This document shows, one piece after another, positions 1 to 7,852 of a stretch of 13,295 nt of DNA. The stretch lies in assembly GCA_036376275.1 (NCBI GenBank), contig DASVAP010000042.1:1-13295 (forward strand). The letters run 5' to 3'. This DNA comes from JABFRZ01 sp036376275 (GTDB lineage Bacteria > Planctomycetota > UBA1135 > GCA-002686595). Below the pieces are notes generated by a model. It did no database searches. It saw nothing but the letters and a program-made list of their open reading frames with translations, and had not been told where the DNA came from. The translations under genes and the position numbers were made by a program. Every line of letters starts with the position of its first letter. Position 1 is the first letter of the stretch.

Positions 1-562
1 GGTCGCGCAGGAAGGCTTGCCAGAGGTGGAAGGAGCCGCCATCGCCTGCTCCGGACTGGAACGTGCCGAGCGCGACCAGGAACGGGATCGTGCCGGCGCC
101 ACCCGAGAGCCCGGTGGTCTCGATGTCGAGGTAGACGCAGCGCGCCGGCTCGACCTCCGCCAGGGCCGGGTCGCGCGCAAGCCAGGCGAGCTCGGACGGC
201 GCTGCCGTCCGGACCTCGCCGAGCTGCCAGTCCCCGTGCGCGTGGTCGGGCGGGTACGCGCGCAGCCGGGCGGCGAAGGTGCCGCGCTCGCTCGCCTGCT
301 CGGTCAGGTCCGCGGGCGGGCCGAGGGAGCGGTCGGTGGTCGGGAGCGCGTCCTCCTCGTCGACCTCGGCCTCGAAGCGCGCCGTCAGCCATGTGGGCAG
401 GCTCCCACGGGGATCGCCGCGCTCCAGCGCGGCTCCGGGGTCGCTCTGCTCGAGACCGGCCTCCACCTCCGCGGGCGCCGCTCCGTGCAAAGGGCCGGGC
501 GGGAGCCCGGCGGTCCGGTCGCGCCGCAGGCGGGCGAGCTTGGCGAAAAGCTCGTCCGTCAC
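1..562 (-). CDS. mrfB: MrfB/YprB-type RNase H-like (DEDD) exonuclease, 3'-truncated by window edge
   Basis: I translated this by hand: GTG at 562-560 opens a stop-free frame of 187 codons that runs off the window. Residues 1-140 are a charged, poorly conserved leader. From about residue 143 the protein reads VYLDIETTGLSGG and then GTIPFLVALGTF, the first motif of the DEDD exonuclease fold, with likely metal ligands Asp146 and Glu148. This is typical of the RNase_H_2/YprB family. The start overlaps the stop of the helicase upstream in a GTGA four-base overlap, so the two are probably translationally coupled. In Bacillus subtilis the same pair is MrfA (helicase) and MrfB (exonuclease), which repair mitomycin C DNA damage; that role here is inferred from family and gene order. 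No clear ribosome-binding site precedes the GTG, as expected for coupling. The remaining DEDD motifs and any C-terminal TPR region lie outside the window. The main alternative is a generic DnaQ-like nuclease, less likely given the partner. Confidence 0.85.
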   Translation of the reverse strand, partial: MTDELFAKLARLRRDRTAGLPPGPLHGAAPAEVEAGLEQSDPGAALERGDPRGSLPTWLTARFEAEVDEEDALPTTDRSLGPPADLTEQASERGTFAARLRAYPPDHAHGDWQLGEVRTAAPSELAWLARDPALAEVEPARCVYLDIETTGLSGGAGTIPFLVALGTFQSGAGDGGSFHLWQAFLRD

Positions 563-2997
563 GGGGTGTCGTCCGGGAGCGGCGCGGGCACGAAGGCGGG
601 GCCCTCGTCGAGGCGCGTGAGGACAGCCAGGGCCGTCTCCTTGCCGAGCGGGCCGACCTCCTCCAGCGGCCCGATGCAGGCCGGGCAGCCGTGCTCGCAG
701 GCGCAGCGGCCCAGGACCTCGCGCGCGGCGCGCACGATCTCGCGGTGCGCGCGGAAGAGCGCCACGGGGAGCCCGACGCCGCCCGGGATGCGGTCGTACA
801 GGAACAGCGCCGGGCGCTCGAAGTGCCCCGAGCGGATCTCGCACGAGAGCCCGAGGTCGGCGGCGTTGCAGCGCACGAAGAGCGGCGCCGTGCGGCGCAG
901 CAGGCGCCCCACCCCGGCCCAGGCGGCGGCGCGGTTGCCGGCGGCGAGCTGGAGGTCCGCCGCCAGCTCCGGCGCCAGCGTCAGCACGAAGGCCTCGGTC
1001 TCCATCTCCTCCGGCGGCAGGTGGATGTCGCCGGCGCCGACGTTCTCGCGCGTGTAGAAGCGGATCTTCTTGAACATCGTCGCGACGGTGGTGACGTGCA
1101 CCTCGCCGCGCCAGACCTCGACGTCGCTCCCGCCGGCCGGGTCCCCGGCGGCCGGACGCTCAGCCCGCTCCTCGAGGCGCAGCACGCGCACCTCGGTGTC
1201 CGTCTCGGCCTCGGTGAAGTAGTCGCTGACGATCTTGCGCGCGTAGGCGCGGCGGTTGGCGTAGTCGAAGCGCTCGATCTTGTAGGTCTCGCCCTCGACC
1301 AGGTAGATCGCGCCCTCGTGGACGCTGGTGAGCGAGGCCACGCGGTCGACCTCGCCGATCGCCTGCTCCTCCTCGTCGAAGACCAGCACGTTGTCGGGCT
1401 CGGAGCCGGCCAGCGAGACGTCCTGGGCCGGGTAGGCGTCGGCGGCCCAGTACCAGGTCGGGCGTTCCTTCACGGGACGGCGCAGGAGCAGCTTCGACTC
1501 CTCCGCCAGGTAGTCGAGGATCCCGGCCACGTGCGGCGAGGGTCCGAAGCCGGCCACGCTCCCGTCCGGCTCGCCGTGGAAGGGCAGCTCGAAGGCGGCG
1601 CACTTCAGCTGCTCGGAGAGCACCACCAGGTTGTCCGCGTCGAGCGAGAGCGTCTCGCGCGCCGCGCCGAAGAGATAGCCCGGGTGGTGGGCCAGGTACT
1701 GGTCGACCGGGTCCGCGCGCGCGACCAGCAGGGCCAGCGAGGTGTTCCCGCGGCGTCCGACGCGACCCACGCGCTGCCAGAAGGAGGCCTGCGAGCCCGG
1801 GTAGCCGACCAGCACGGCCACGTCGAGGCGCCCGATGTCGATCCCGAGCTCGAGCGCGTTGGTCGAGACCACGACCTTGACGGTGCCGTCCTTGAGCCCG
1901 GCCTCGATCGCGCGCCGCAGGTCCGGCAGGTAGCCGCCGCGGTAGCCGCGGATCTCGCTCTCCTGGAGCCCGAGCTTCGGCGCCGCCTCCTTGAGGTAGC
2001 GCGTCAGCACCTCGACCGACGTGCGCCGGTTGCAGAAGAAGATCGTCTGGTGCCCGGGGCCGACGACGTAGGGCGCCAGGCGCCGCACCTCCTCCAGCGC
2101 GTTCGCGCGCAGGCCGGCCACGGCGTTGACGATCGGCGGGTCGTAGACGGCGAAGTGGCGCTTGCCGCTGGGCGAGGCGTCCTCGCCCACGACCTCGACC
2201 TCGCGTCCCAGCAGGTTGCGGGCGTGCTCGGCCGGCTCGCGCACGGTGGCCGACGAGAGCAGGAAGCGCGGCTCGGCCCCGTAGTGGCGCGCGATGCGCA
2301 CCAGGCGCCGCAGGACGTTGGCCACGCTCGAGCCGAAGACGCCGGTGAGGGTGTGCACCTCGTCGATCACGACGTAGCGCAGGGCCGCGAAGAGCTCGGA
2401 CCACTTGGCGTGGTTCGGCAGGATCCCCTGGTGCAGCATGTAGGGGTTCGTCAGCACGACGTGGCCGCGCTCGCGCAGCGTGCGGCGCACCGAGGGGGGC
2501 GTGTCGCCGTCGTAGGTGAAGGAGTGCCACCCACGGCCCAGCTCCTCGATCAGCGCGTTGAGCCCGCGCGACTGGTCCTGCGAGAGCGCCTTGGTCGGGA
2601 AGAGCCACAGCGCGCGCGCCGCGCCCTCCGTCTCGAGCAGGGCCTGCAGCACGGGTGCCGAGTAGGCCAGCGTCTTGCCCGAGGCCGTGGGGGTCGCGAT
2701 GAGCACGTCGCGGCCGGCCAGGGCGAGCTCGATCGCGCGCGCCTGGTGCTCGTAGAGCTCGCCCATCCCGCGCCGGCGCAGCAGCGCCACCAGCTCGGGT
2801 GCGAGCCCGGCCGGGAAGGGCGCCACGCGCGGCGGGCGCGGCGGGGTCTCGTGCCAGGCGGTGAAGCAGCCGCGCAGCTCGGCGGCGCCGCGCAGGCGCT
2901 CGACCACGGCCTCGATCGAGCTCTTCTCGCGCGCGCGGCGCTCGCCGCCGGCGCGCGGGTCGGCCAGACGCTCGCGGTCGGTTCCGGGGCTGGACAT
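559..2997 (-). CDS. mrfA: MrfA/YprA-type DEAD/DEAH-box helicase with C-terminal DUF1998 domain
   Basis: This 812-residue superfamily 2 DNA helicase has all the core motifs. Walker A is TPTASGKT (102-109), the Walker B box is DEVH (212-215), motif III is SAT (249-251), STNALELGIDIG spans 378-389, and the arginine-finger motif VI QRVGRVGRRG spans 408-417. The C-terminal third is a DUF1998/MrfA zinc-binding region with Cys765, Cys767, Cys771 and Cys774 in a CxCxxxCxxC pattern, following a conserved LFLYDRIPGGVGL segment near 731-743. B. subtilis MrfA is about 750 residues; the extra length here is an N-terminal leader of about 45 residues and a low-complexity Ala/Gly/Pro insert near 613-625. MrfA is a 3'-5' helicase that acts with the exonuclease MrfB in mitomycin C repair; the function here is inferred from motif and neighbour match. 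The gene overlaps the exonuclease by 4 bp. ATG 2997 is chosen because it is the first start in frame after the intergenic gap, although no strong Shine-Dalgarno sequence precedes it. Confidence 0.95.
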   Translation of the reverse strand: MSSPGTDRERLADPRAGGERRAREKSSIEAVVERLRGAAELRGCFTAWHETPPRPPRVAPFPAGLAPELVALLRRRGMGELYEHQARAIELALAGRDVLIATPTASGKTLAYSAPVLQALLETEGAARALWLFPTKALSQDQSRGLNALIEELGRGWHSFTYDGDTPPSVRRTLRERGHVVLTNPYMLHQGILPNHAKWSELFAALRYVVIDEVHTLTGVFGSSVANVLRRLVRIARHYGAEPRFLLSSATVREPAEHARNLLGREVEVVGEDASPSGKRHFAVYDPPIVNAVAGLRANALEEVRRLAPYVVGPGHQTIFFCNRRTSVEVLTRYLKEAAPKLGLQESEIRGYRGGYLPDLRRAIEAGLKDGTVKVVVSTNALELGIDIGRLDVAVLVGYPGSQASFWQRVGRVGRRGNTSLALLVARADPVDQYLAHHPGYLFGAARETLSLDADNLVVLSEQLKCAAFELPFHGEPDGSVAGFGPSPHVAGILDYLAEESKLLLRRPVKERPTWYWAADAYPAQDVSLAGSEPDNVLVFDEEEQAIGEVDRVASLTSVHEGAIYLVEGETYKIERFDYANRRAYARKIVSDYFTEAETDTEVRVLRLEERAERPAAGDPAGGSDVEVWRGEVHVTTVATMFKKIRFYTRENVGAGDIHLPPEEMETEAFVLTLAPELAADLQLAAGNRAAAWAGVGRLLRRTAPLFVRCNAADLGLSCEIRSGHFERPALFLYDRIPGGVGLPVALFRAHREIVRAAREVLGRCACEHGCPACIGPLEEVGPLGKETALAVLTRLDEGPAFVPAPLPDDTP

Positions 2998-3039
2998 GGA
3001 GCGGGCTCGCGGGGTGCGAAGGTGTTCGGGGCCCGTGGC

Positions 3040-3054
3040 GTTCGGGTTCCGTTC
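3040..3054. promoter_or_regulatory. Candidate LexA-like operator (GTTC-N7-GTTC) upstream of mrfA
   Basis: The gap before the helicase gene contains GTTCGGGTTCCGTTC, two GTTC half-sites separated by exactly seven bases, 43-57 bp upstream of the mrfA ATG. A further GTTCGGG copy lies at 3024-3030. GTTC-N7-GTTC is the LexA box known from Alphaproteobacteria, and the downstream genes are DNA repair genes. Both facts make an SOS operator plausible. However, LexA boxes differ between phyla, this organism's LexA is not in view, and a short GC-rich gap can hold such a pattern by chance. I could not place convincing -35/-10 boxes. Confidence 0.3.
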
Positions 3055-3123
3055 GGGCGGCGCCGAAGCTACGCCGCGCCCGGGTCGGCCGCAAGCCCGC
3101 GCCGGAGGCCGATGGCTGCCGGA

Positions 3124-5835
3124 TCAGGAGGCGGCCGGCGCCAGCGGAGCCCCGCTCGGGTCGAGCTCGCGCACCTCGCCCCAGCCCAGGGCCTGCAACG
3201 GCTCCAGCACCACGCTCCGGTCCCCCACCACGAGCAGCTCGAGCGCCTCCGGGTGGACGTGGCGCCGCGCCAGGGCATCGAGCGCGCCCGCGTCCATCGT
3301 CGCGAGCCAGGCCAGGCGCCGGTCGAGCAGGTCGAGCGGGTGCCCGTGGCGCGCGAGTGCCTCGAGCAGCGCCAGCCGCGCCGCGGTCGACTCCAGGCTG
3401 CGGCTCAGCGCGCGCGAGAGCGAGCGCCGCGCGAACTCGGCCTCCTCCGGACGCACGCCGCGCAGCAGGCCGCGCAGCTCGGCCACGATCTCCGCCAGGG
3501 CCGGTGCGGTGACGTTCGAGGCCACCGCGCAGGCGACCTCGAAGGCGCCGGGCGTGCGCCCGCCCTCGAAGGTGCTGTGCACGCCGTAGGTGTAGCCCTT
3601 GTCCTCACGCAGGTTCAGGTTGAGGCGGCTCGCGAAGGCCCCGCCCAGCACGTGGTTGAGCGCCTGCAGCGGGTAGAAGTCCGGCTCGCCACTCGCGACG
3701 CCCAGGTGCCCGACGCGCAGCTCGCTCTGGGCCGCGCCGGGCTTGTCGATCAGGTGGAGACGCAGGCCCGCGCGCGGCCCGCGCGGGGAGGTGGGCAGCG
3801 GGAGCAGCTCGCCGGCCGTGGTCCAGCGCTCGGCCAGTGCGGCGAAGAGCGCGCCCACGCGCGCCGCGTCGTGCACGCCGACGACGGCCAGGCGCGCACC
3901 GCGCGCGCGCGCATGACGGCGCCAGTAGGCGCGCACGTCCTCCACGCTCAGGGCCTCGACGCTGGCGCGCGTCCCGAGGCGCGGCGCGCCGCGCGGGTGC
4001 GTCGCGCCGTGCACCAGGGCCGCGAAGCCGTCGTCCGCCAGCTCGCCGATGCGGTCGGCGCGCGTGTCGAGCTCCACCAGGCGCGCGCGGCGCACGCGCT
4101 CGAAGTCCGCCGGCGCGAAGCGCGGCTCGAGCACGAGGTCGGTCAGCAGCGCCACCGCCTCCGGCAGGCACTCGTCCAGCACCGACAGGCGCAGCACGAG
4201 GTCGTCGTCGCCGGCCGCGATCGAGAGCTGGGCGCCGAGGCCGTCGAGGGCCTCGACCAGCTCGGTCCCGCTCAGCGCACGCGTGCCCTCCTCGAGCATC
4301 TCGGCCGTCAGGCTGGCGAGACCGCGCTGCGCGGGCGGCTCCGCCAGGCGCCCGGCCGGCACGGCCAGCGAGAGGCGCGTCAGCGGGACCTTGTCGAAGC
4401 GCGTCCCGAGCACCTGCACGCCGTTGGGGAGCTCGCCGCGCCAGATCGGGGGCGAGTGGAACGGGCGCGCCGCGCCGCTGGTGGGCGCCCGGGCGCGCTC
4501 GGGCTCGGCCCGCGCCGGCGCGCGCTCGGCCGCACGCTCGCCGGCCGCCAGCTCGCGCTTGCCGCGCGGCACGCAGGAGAGCACGACGCGCGGCCGGCCC
4601 AGGACGTGGCGCGCGAGCACGCCCAGCACGTCCTCGACGCGCACGGCCCGCAGGCGCTCGAGCTCGAGCGCGAGCCGCCCCGGGTCGCGGTGGAACAGGT
4701 TGTCGAAGCCCAGGCGCGCCGTGCGCGCGGCCACCGTCTCGAGCGAGCGGAAGAGCTCGCCCTCGCGCCGGCGCAAGAGGCGCGCCAGGCGCTCGGGCTG
4801 GATCCCGTCGCGCGCGACGCCCGCCAGCAGCTCCTCCACGCGCTGCTCGAGCCGCGTCAGGGTCACGCGCGCGTGCGGCCGGAGCTGGATCGTCAGGGCT
4901 CCGGCGCGCTCCTGGACGGAGTGGGCGATCGTCACCAGGCTGGCCAGCTCCTCGTCGATCATCAGCGCGCGGTCGAGCACGGCCGAGCGGTTGGCCGAGA
5001 GCACGTCGCCCAGCAGGTCGAGGGCCGGCTCGTCGGGATGCCCCATCGGCACCGTCGGCCAGCACAGGGTGAGCTGCGGCTGCTGCACGCGGTCCTCGAG
5101 CACGACGCGCCGCGTCGCGGCGAGCGCGGCGGGCTCGGGCGCCGGCCGCTCGACCACCGGACCTGCCGGAAGGCCGCCGAACCACTTCTCGACCAGCGCC
5201 AGCGCCCGCGCCGGCTCGAAGTCGCCGCCGATCGCGAGCGTGGCGTTGTTCGGGCCGTACCAGCGGCGGAAGAAGCGCTCGATGTCGCCCAGGGTCGCGG
5301 CCTGGATGTCGGCCATCGAGCCGATCGTGGGCCACGAGTAGGGATGCCCCGCGGGGTAGAGCGACGCCAGCAGCGTCTCGTGCACCAGCCCGTAGGGCCG
5401 GTTCTCGTAGCTCTGCCGGCGCTCGTTCATGACCACGTCGCGCTGGTTGTCGAGCTTGGCCTGCGTCATCGCCGGCAGGAGGAAGCCCATGCGGTCCGAC
5501 TCGAGCCACAGGGCCAGCTCCAGCTCCTCGGCCGGCAGGGTCTCGAAGTAGTTCGTGCGGTCCTGGTTGGTCGTGCCGTTCAGCGCGCCGCCGGCCTCCT
5601 GGATGCGCCGGAAGTGGTCGTTGTCCGGCACGTGGGCCGAGCCCTGGAAGAGCATGTGCTCGAACAGGTGCGCGAAGCCCGAGCGCCCGGGCTCCTCGCG
5701 CGAGCTGCCGACGTGGTAGTAGACGTAGACGGCCACGACCGGCTCGGCGTGGTCCTCGTGCAGGAGGAGCTCGAGGCCGTTCGGGAGGACGTGCTTGGTG
5801 CAGGCGAGCCGCGGGGTGGAGGTCACGCCGGCCAT
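3124..5835 (-). CDS. Two-domain M16 family zinc metallopeptidase (insulinase/pitrilysin-like)
   Basis: The 903-residue protein has two M16 halves in one chain. The N-terminal half carries the inverted zinc motif HLFEH at residues 56-60 (ligands His56 and His60, catalytic Glu59), and Glu138 in NERRQSYENRPYG, 78 residues on, fits the third ligand. The C-terminal half lacks HxxEH but has LREDKGYTYGV (742-752), the Arg/Tyr signature of the substrate-binding M16 domain. This gives one active site per polypeptide, with the halves forming a clamshell that degrades peptides or unfolded chains. No signal peptide or lipobox is seen at MAGVTSTPRLACTKHVLPNG, so it is probably cytoplasmic unless the start is misjudged. 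ATG 5835 is chosen because homology to M16 (LPNGLELLLHED) begins about 15 residues later and a G-rich tract ends four bases upstream. The open frame continues upstream to 6180, but that stretch is low complexity and runs through the repeat and the next gene. The physiological substrate is unknown. Confidence 0.93.
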   Translation of the reverse strand: MAGVTSTPRLACTKHVLPNGLELLLHEDHAEPVVAVYVYYHVGSSREEPGRSGFAHLFEHMLFQGSAHVPDNDHFRRIQEAGGALNGTTNQDRTNYFETLPAEELELALWLESDRMGFLLPAMTQAKLDNQRDVVMNERRQSYENRPYGLVHETLLASLYPAGHPYSWPTIGSMADIQAATLGDIERFFRRWYGPNNATLAIGGDFEPARALALVEKWFGGLPAGPVVERPAPEPAALAATRRVVLEDRVQQPQLTLCWPTVPMGHPDEPALDLLGDVLSANRSAVLDRALMIDEELASLVTIAHSVQERAGALTIQLRPHARVTLTRLEQRVEELLAGVARDGIQPERLARLLRRREGELFRSLETVAARTARLGFDNLFHRDPGRLALELERLRAVRVEDVLGVLARHVLGRPRVVLSCVPRGKRELAAGERAAERAPARAEPERARAPTSGAARPFHSPPIWRGELPNGVQVLGTRFDKVPLTRLSLAVPAGRLAEPPAQRGLASLTAEMLEEGTRALSGTELVEALDGLGAQLSIAAGDDDLVLRLSVLDECLPEAVALLTDLVLEPRFAPADFERVRRARLVELDTRADRIGELADDGFAALVHGATHPRGAPRLGTRASVEALSVEDVRAYWRRHARARGARLAVVGVHDAARVGALFAALAERWTTAGELLPLPTSPRGPRAGLRLHLIDKPGAAQSELRVGHLGVASGEPDFYPLQALNHVLGGAFASRLNLNLREDKGYTYGVHSTFEGGRTPGAFEVACAVASNVTAPALAEIVAELRGLLRGVRPEEAEFARRSLSRALSRSLESTAARLALLEALARHGHPLDLLDRRLAWLATMDAGALDALARRHVHPEALELLVVGDRSVVLEPLQALGWGEVRELDPSGAPLAPAAS

Positions 5836-5878
5836 GTTTCCCCCCCGGCCCTCCCGGCTCAAGCCTGGCTCCCCCTCT

Positions 5879-5984
5879 CTTCCGTCTCCGCGCCCTCCGC
5901 GTCCTCCTCCGCGTCTCCGCGCCCCTCCGATTCCGATCCGAGGAAGGGAAGGGCGCGGAGACGCGGAGGGCGCGGAGCCGGAAG
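5879..5984. repeat. Compound palindromic CTCCGCG-unit repeat with two alternative hairpins
   Basis: This intergenic element has four TCCGCG units in the left half (5887, 5896, 5908, 5916) and three reverse-complement units in the right half (5954, 5962, 5971). Two mutually exclusive pairings are visible. In the outer one, 5879-5903 pairs with 5960-5984 with 24 of 25 positions complementary. In the inner one, 5906-5924 pairs perfectly over 19 bp with 5951-5969, with a 26-base loop. It sits between the DUF4340 stop and the M16 start. There is no T tract on either side, so it is not a classical intrinsic terminator. Dispersed CTCCGCG palindromes are, from memory, common in some GC-rich genomes such as Planctomycetota; only one copy is in this window. 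Confidence 0.8.
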
Positions 5985-6019
5985 GAGGAACGAGCGGGAG
6001 CCTGGCGGTCCCGGGCCCC

Positions 6020-7852
6020 TCAGAAGAGCCCGAGCAGCCCCTCGACCAGGGCCCCGTCGACCTCCGCCACCTGCCCGTCGGCCGTGCGGCAGGCCCAGCC
6101 GCCCTCCGCCAGCGGCGCGAAGACCAGCGGGATCGGCTCGGCCTGCAGCGGCAGGATCTCGACCTCGAGCGCCACGGCACCCAGCTCCTCCGCGCCCAGC
6201 CAGCGCCGCGCGCCCAGGTTGAGCAGGCCGTCGAGCGCCTGCTCGAAGGCTGCCGGGGCGCGGATCGTCTCGCCCTCGGGCGTCCACTGGTTGTTGCCCG
6301 AGTTCACGTAGACGTAGGTCCGGCCGGCGGCCACGCTGCGCAGGCGCACCGCGCGCACGAGCGACTCGGGGTGCTGGTGCACCTTGCGCGAGCGGAAGGA
6401 CTCCAGCGGGCGCTCGCACAGCTCGAGCAGGCTGGCGTCGACCTGGGCCACGACCTCGTCGCCGTCGCGCAGGAACTGCAGGCCCTCGGCCCCGGAGCGC
6501 GGGTCGCGCAGCGCCTGGCCCAGGCGTCCGCCCTGGCGCGCGCCGCTCGTCACCTCGACCACGAAGGCGGCCGGCGGCTCGCGCGGCGCGAAGGGGAGGC
6601 CGTGGAAGTGCTCGCCGAGCTGGGCGCGCTCGAGCAGCGCCAGGGCCTCCTCGACCGCGGCCGCCTCGGCCGGGTGGCGCGCGGCGCCGGGCGCGCCTGC
6701 TCCGGGATCCTCGGCGCCCACGGTCCAGCCGCCGCCCTCGCGCAGGAAGACGCGCCGCAGCCCGCCGCCCTCGAGCTCGAGCCGCTGCACGTCCTCGCGC
6801 AGCACGCGCACGAGCAGCTGGTCGTAGTAGAGCTCGGCCGGCAGCGCCAGGCGCTCGACGGAGCGCGCGCCGACCTCCCACACGTGGGCGTAATCCCGGC
6901 GCATGCAGAACCAGGCGAGCTCGCGCAGCGGGTGCTCGTGCGCCCCGGCATGGGTGTCGGGCGGGGTCCCGAACAGGAGCACCACGGACGGCCCCTCGAG
7001 CGGCTCGAGCTCGAGCGTGAAGCGCGGCTCCGCCAGGCCGTAGGGCGCGAGGTCGGTGGGTGAGTCGTCGACGAAGCGCTCGATCTCGAGCTCGGCCGCG
7101 CCGCGCGCGAGCAGCCCCATCGCGCTCGGATCCAGGCTGACGGTGGCGTGCGACACGCGCTTCCAGCCGTCCGGGCCGGCCAGCGCGTCGAAGGCGAGGT
7201 CGACGTGCCCGTGCTCCTCGTCCAGGTACACCAGGCCGCGGCGGCGGATCGAGAGCACGTCCTGGGCGCGCAGCGGCGTCGCGCGCCGGTCGCGGTAGTC
7301 GTCCGGGTAGCGCTCGAGCGTGTTGTAGAGCACGCGCGTCGTGCGGAAGACGTCCGTGCCGCCGGCGTCCGTGGCCCCGGCAGCGCCGCTCGGATGCCCC
7401 GGGACGCGCGCGTAGAGGCGCGAGGGGTCGAGGTCGAGCCCGCCCAGCTCGACGCGCAGGGTGCGCTCGCCGTCCTCCTCGAGCTGCAGGCACTCGAGCA
7501 CGACCTTGGGCGGATCGAGACCGACCTGGGCGCGCGCCACCTCCGGCGCCGGCTCGCCGCGCGCGCCGGCCAGGGTCGCCAGCAGCGTGCGCACCAGCGC
7601 GGTCTGGGCCGGGTAGGCCAGCGGGTCGGTCAGGAACCAGCGTCCGGCGGCGTCGCGCTCGAGGCGCATGGAGAAGGAGCGCTCCAGGTGCTCGACGCGC
7701 AGCGCGCGCACGCGCTCGGGCGCCAGCTCCGGCAGCAGCGCGAACTCGCCCAGCGCCGGCCCGCCCTCGAGCGTCTCCCGCGCGCGCGCCAGCCACAGCG
7801 CCGCCAGGGCGAGCACCAGGAGCAGCAGGAACGCCAGCGTGCCGCGGCCCAT
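6020..7852 (-). CDS. DUF4340 domain-containing membrane-anchored protein
   Basis: This 610-residue protein begins MGRGTLAFLLLLVLALAALW, a single N-terminal transmembrane segment at about residues 4-22 followed by a long hydrophilic, presumably periplasmic region. DUF4340 character is seen in the recurring pattern of a 'dVlsi.r.g' strand, the YGLAEPRFTLELE segment near residue 270, and the LLFGTPP stretch just after it. A second related segment near the C terminus ends in EGLLGLF. DUF4340 proteins regularly sit beside GldG-type ABC auxiliary proteins; their biochemical function is not known. The start codon shares one base with the upstream stop (TGATG), and GGAG lies three bases before it, so reinitiation is likely. 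It is the last gene of the four-gene ABC operon and is followed by the palindromic repeat. I see no catalytic motif, so a structural or substrate-sensing role is only a guess. Confidence 0.85.
   Translation of the reverse strand: MGRGTLAFLLLLVLALAALWLARARETLEGGPALGEFALLPELAPERVRALRVEHLERSFSMRLERDAAGRWFLTDPLAYPAQTALVRTLLATLAGARGEPAPEVARAQVGLDPPKVVLECLQLEEDGERTLRVELGGLDLDPSRLYARVPGHPSGAAGATDAGGTDVFRTTRVLYNTLERYPDDYRDRRATPLRAQDVLSIRRRGLVYLDEEHGHVDLAFDALAGPDGWKRVSHATVSLDPSAMGLLARGAAELEIERFVDDSPTDLAPYGLAEPRFTLELEPLEGPSVVLLFGTPPDTHAGAHEHPLRELAWFCMRRDYAHVWEVGARSVERLALPAELYYDQLLVRVLREDVQRLELEGGGLRRVFLREGGGWTVGAEDPGAGAPGAARHPAEAAAVEEALALLERAQLGEHFHGLPFAPREPPAAFVVEVTSGARQGGRLGQALRDPRSGAEGLQFLRDGDEVVAQVDASLLELCERPLESFRSRKVHQHPESLVRAVRLRSVAAGRTYVYVNSGNNQWTPEGETIRAPAAFEQALDGLLNLGARRWLGAEELGAVALEVEILPLQAEPIPLVFAPLAEGGWACRTADGQVAEVDGALVEGLLGLF

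Noticed and set aside
1160..3094. Second minus-strand open frame of 644 codons inside mrfA
   Set aside because: It is an alternative-frame shadow of mrfA with an Arg/Ala/Gly/Pro-rich product and no domain.
5836..6180. In-frame N-terminal extension of the M16 peptidase
   Set aside because: The extra 115 residues are Arg/Ser/Trp-rich low complexity, run through the palindromic repeat and overlap the end of the DUF4340 gene; M16 homology starts just after ATG 5835.
391..6222. A 1943-codon open frame on the plus strand across mrfA and the M16 gene
   Set aside because: It is antisense to two genes with clear family motifs, its product is Arg/Ala/Gly/Leu/Val-rich with no recognisable domain, and long antisense frames are normal in very GC-rich coding DNA where stop codons are rare.
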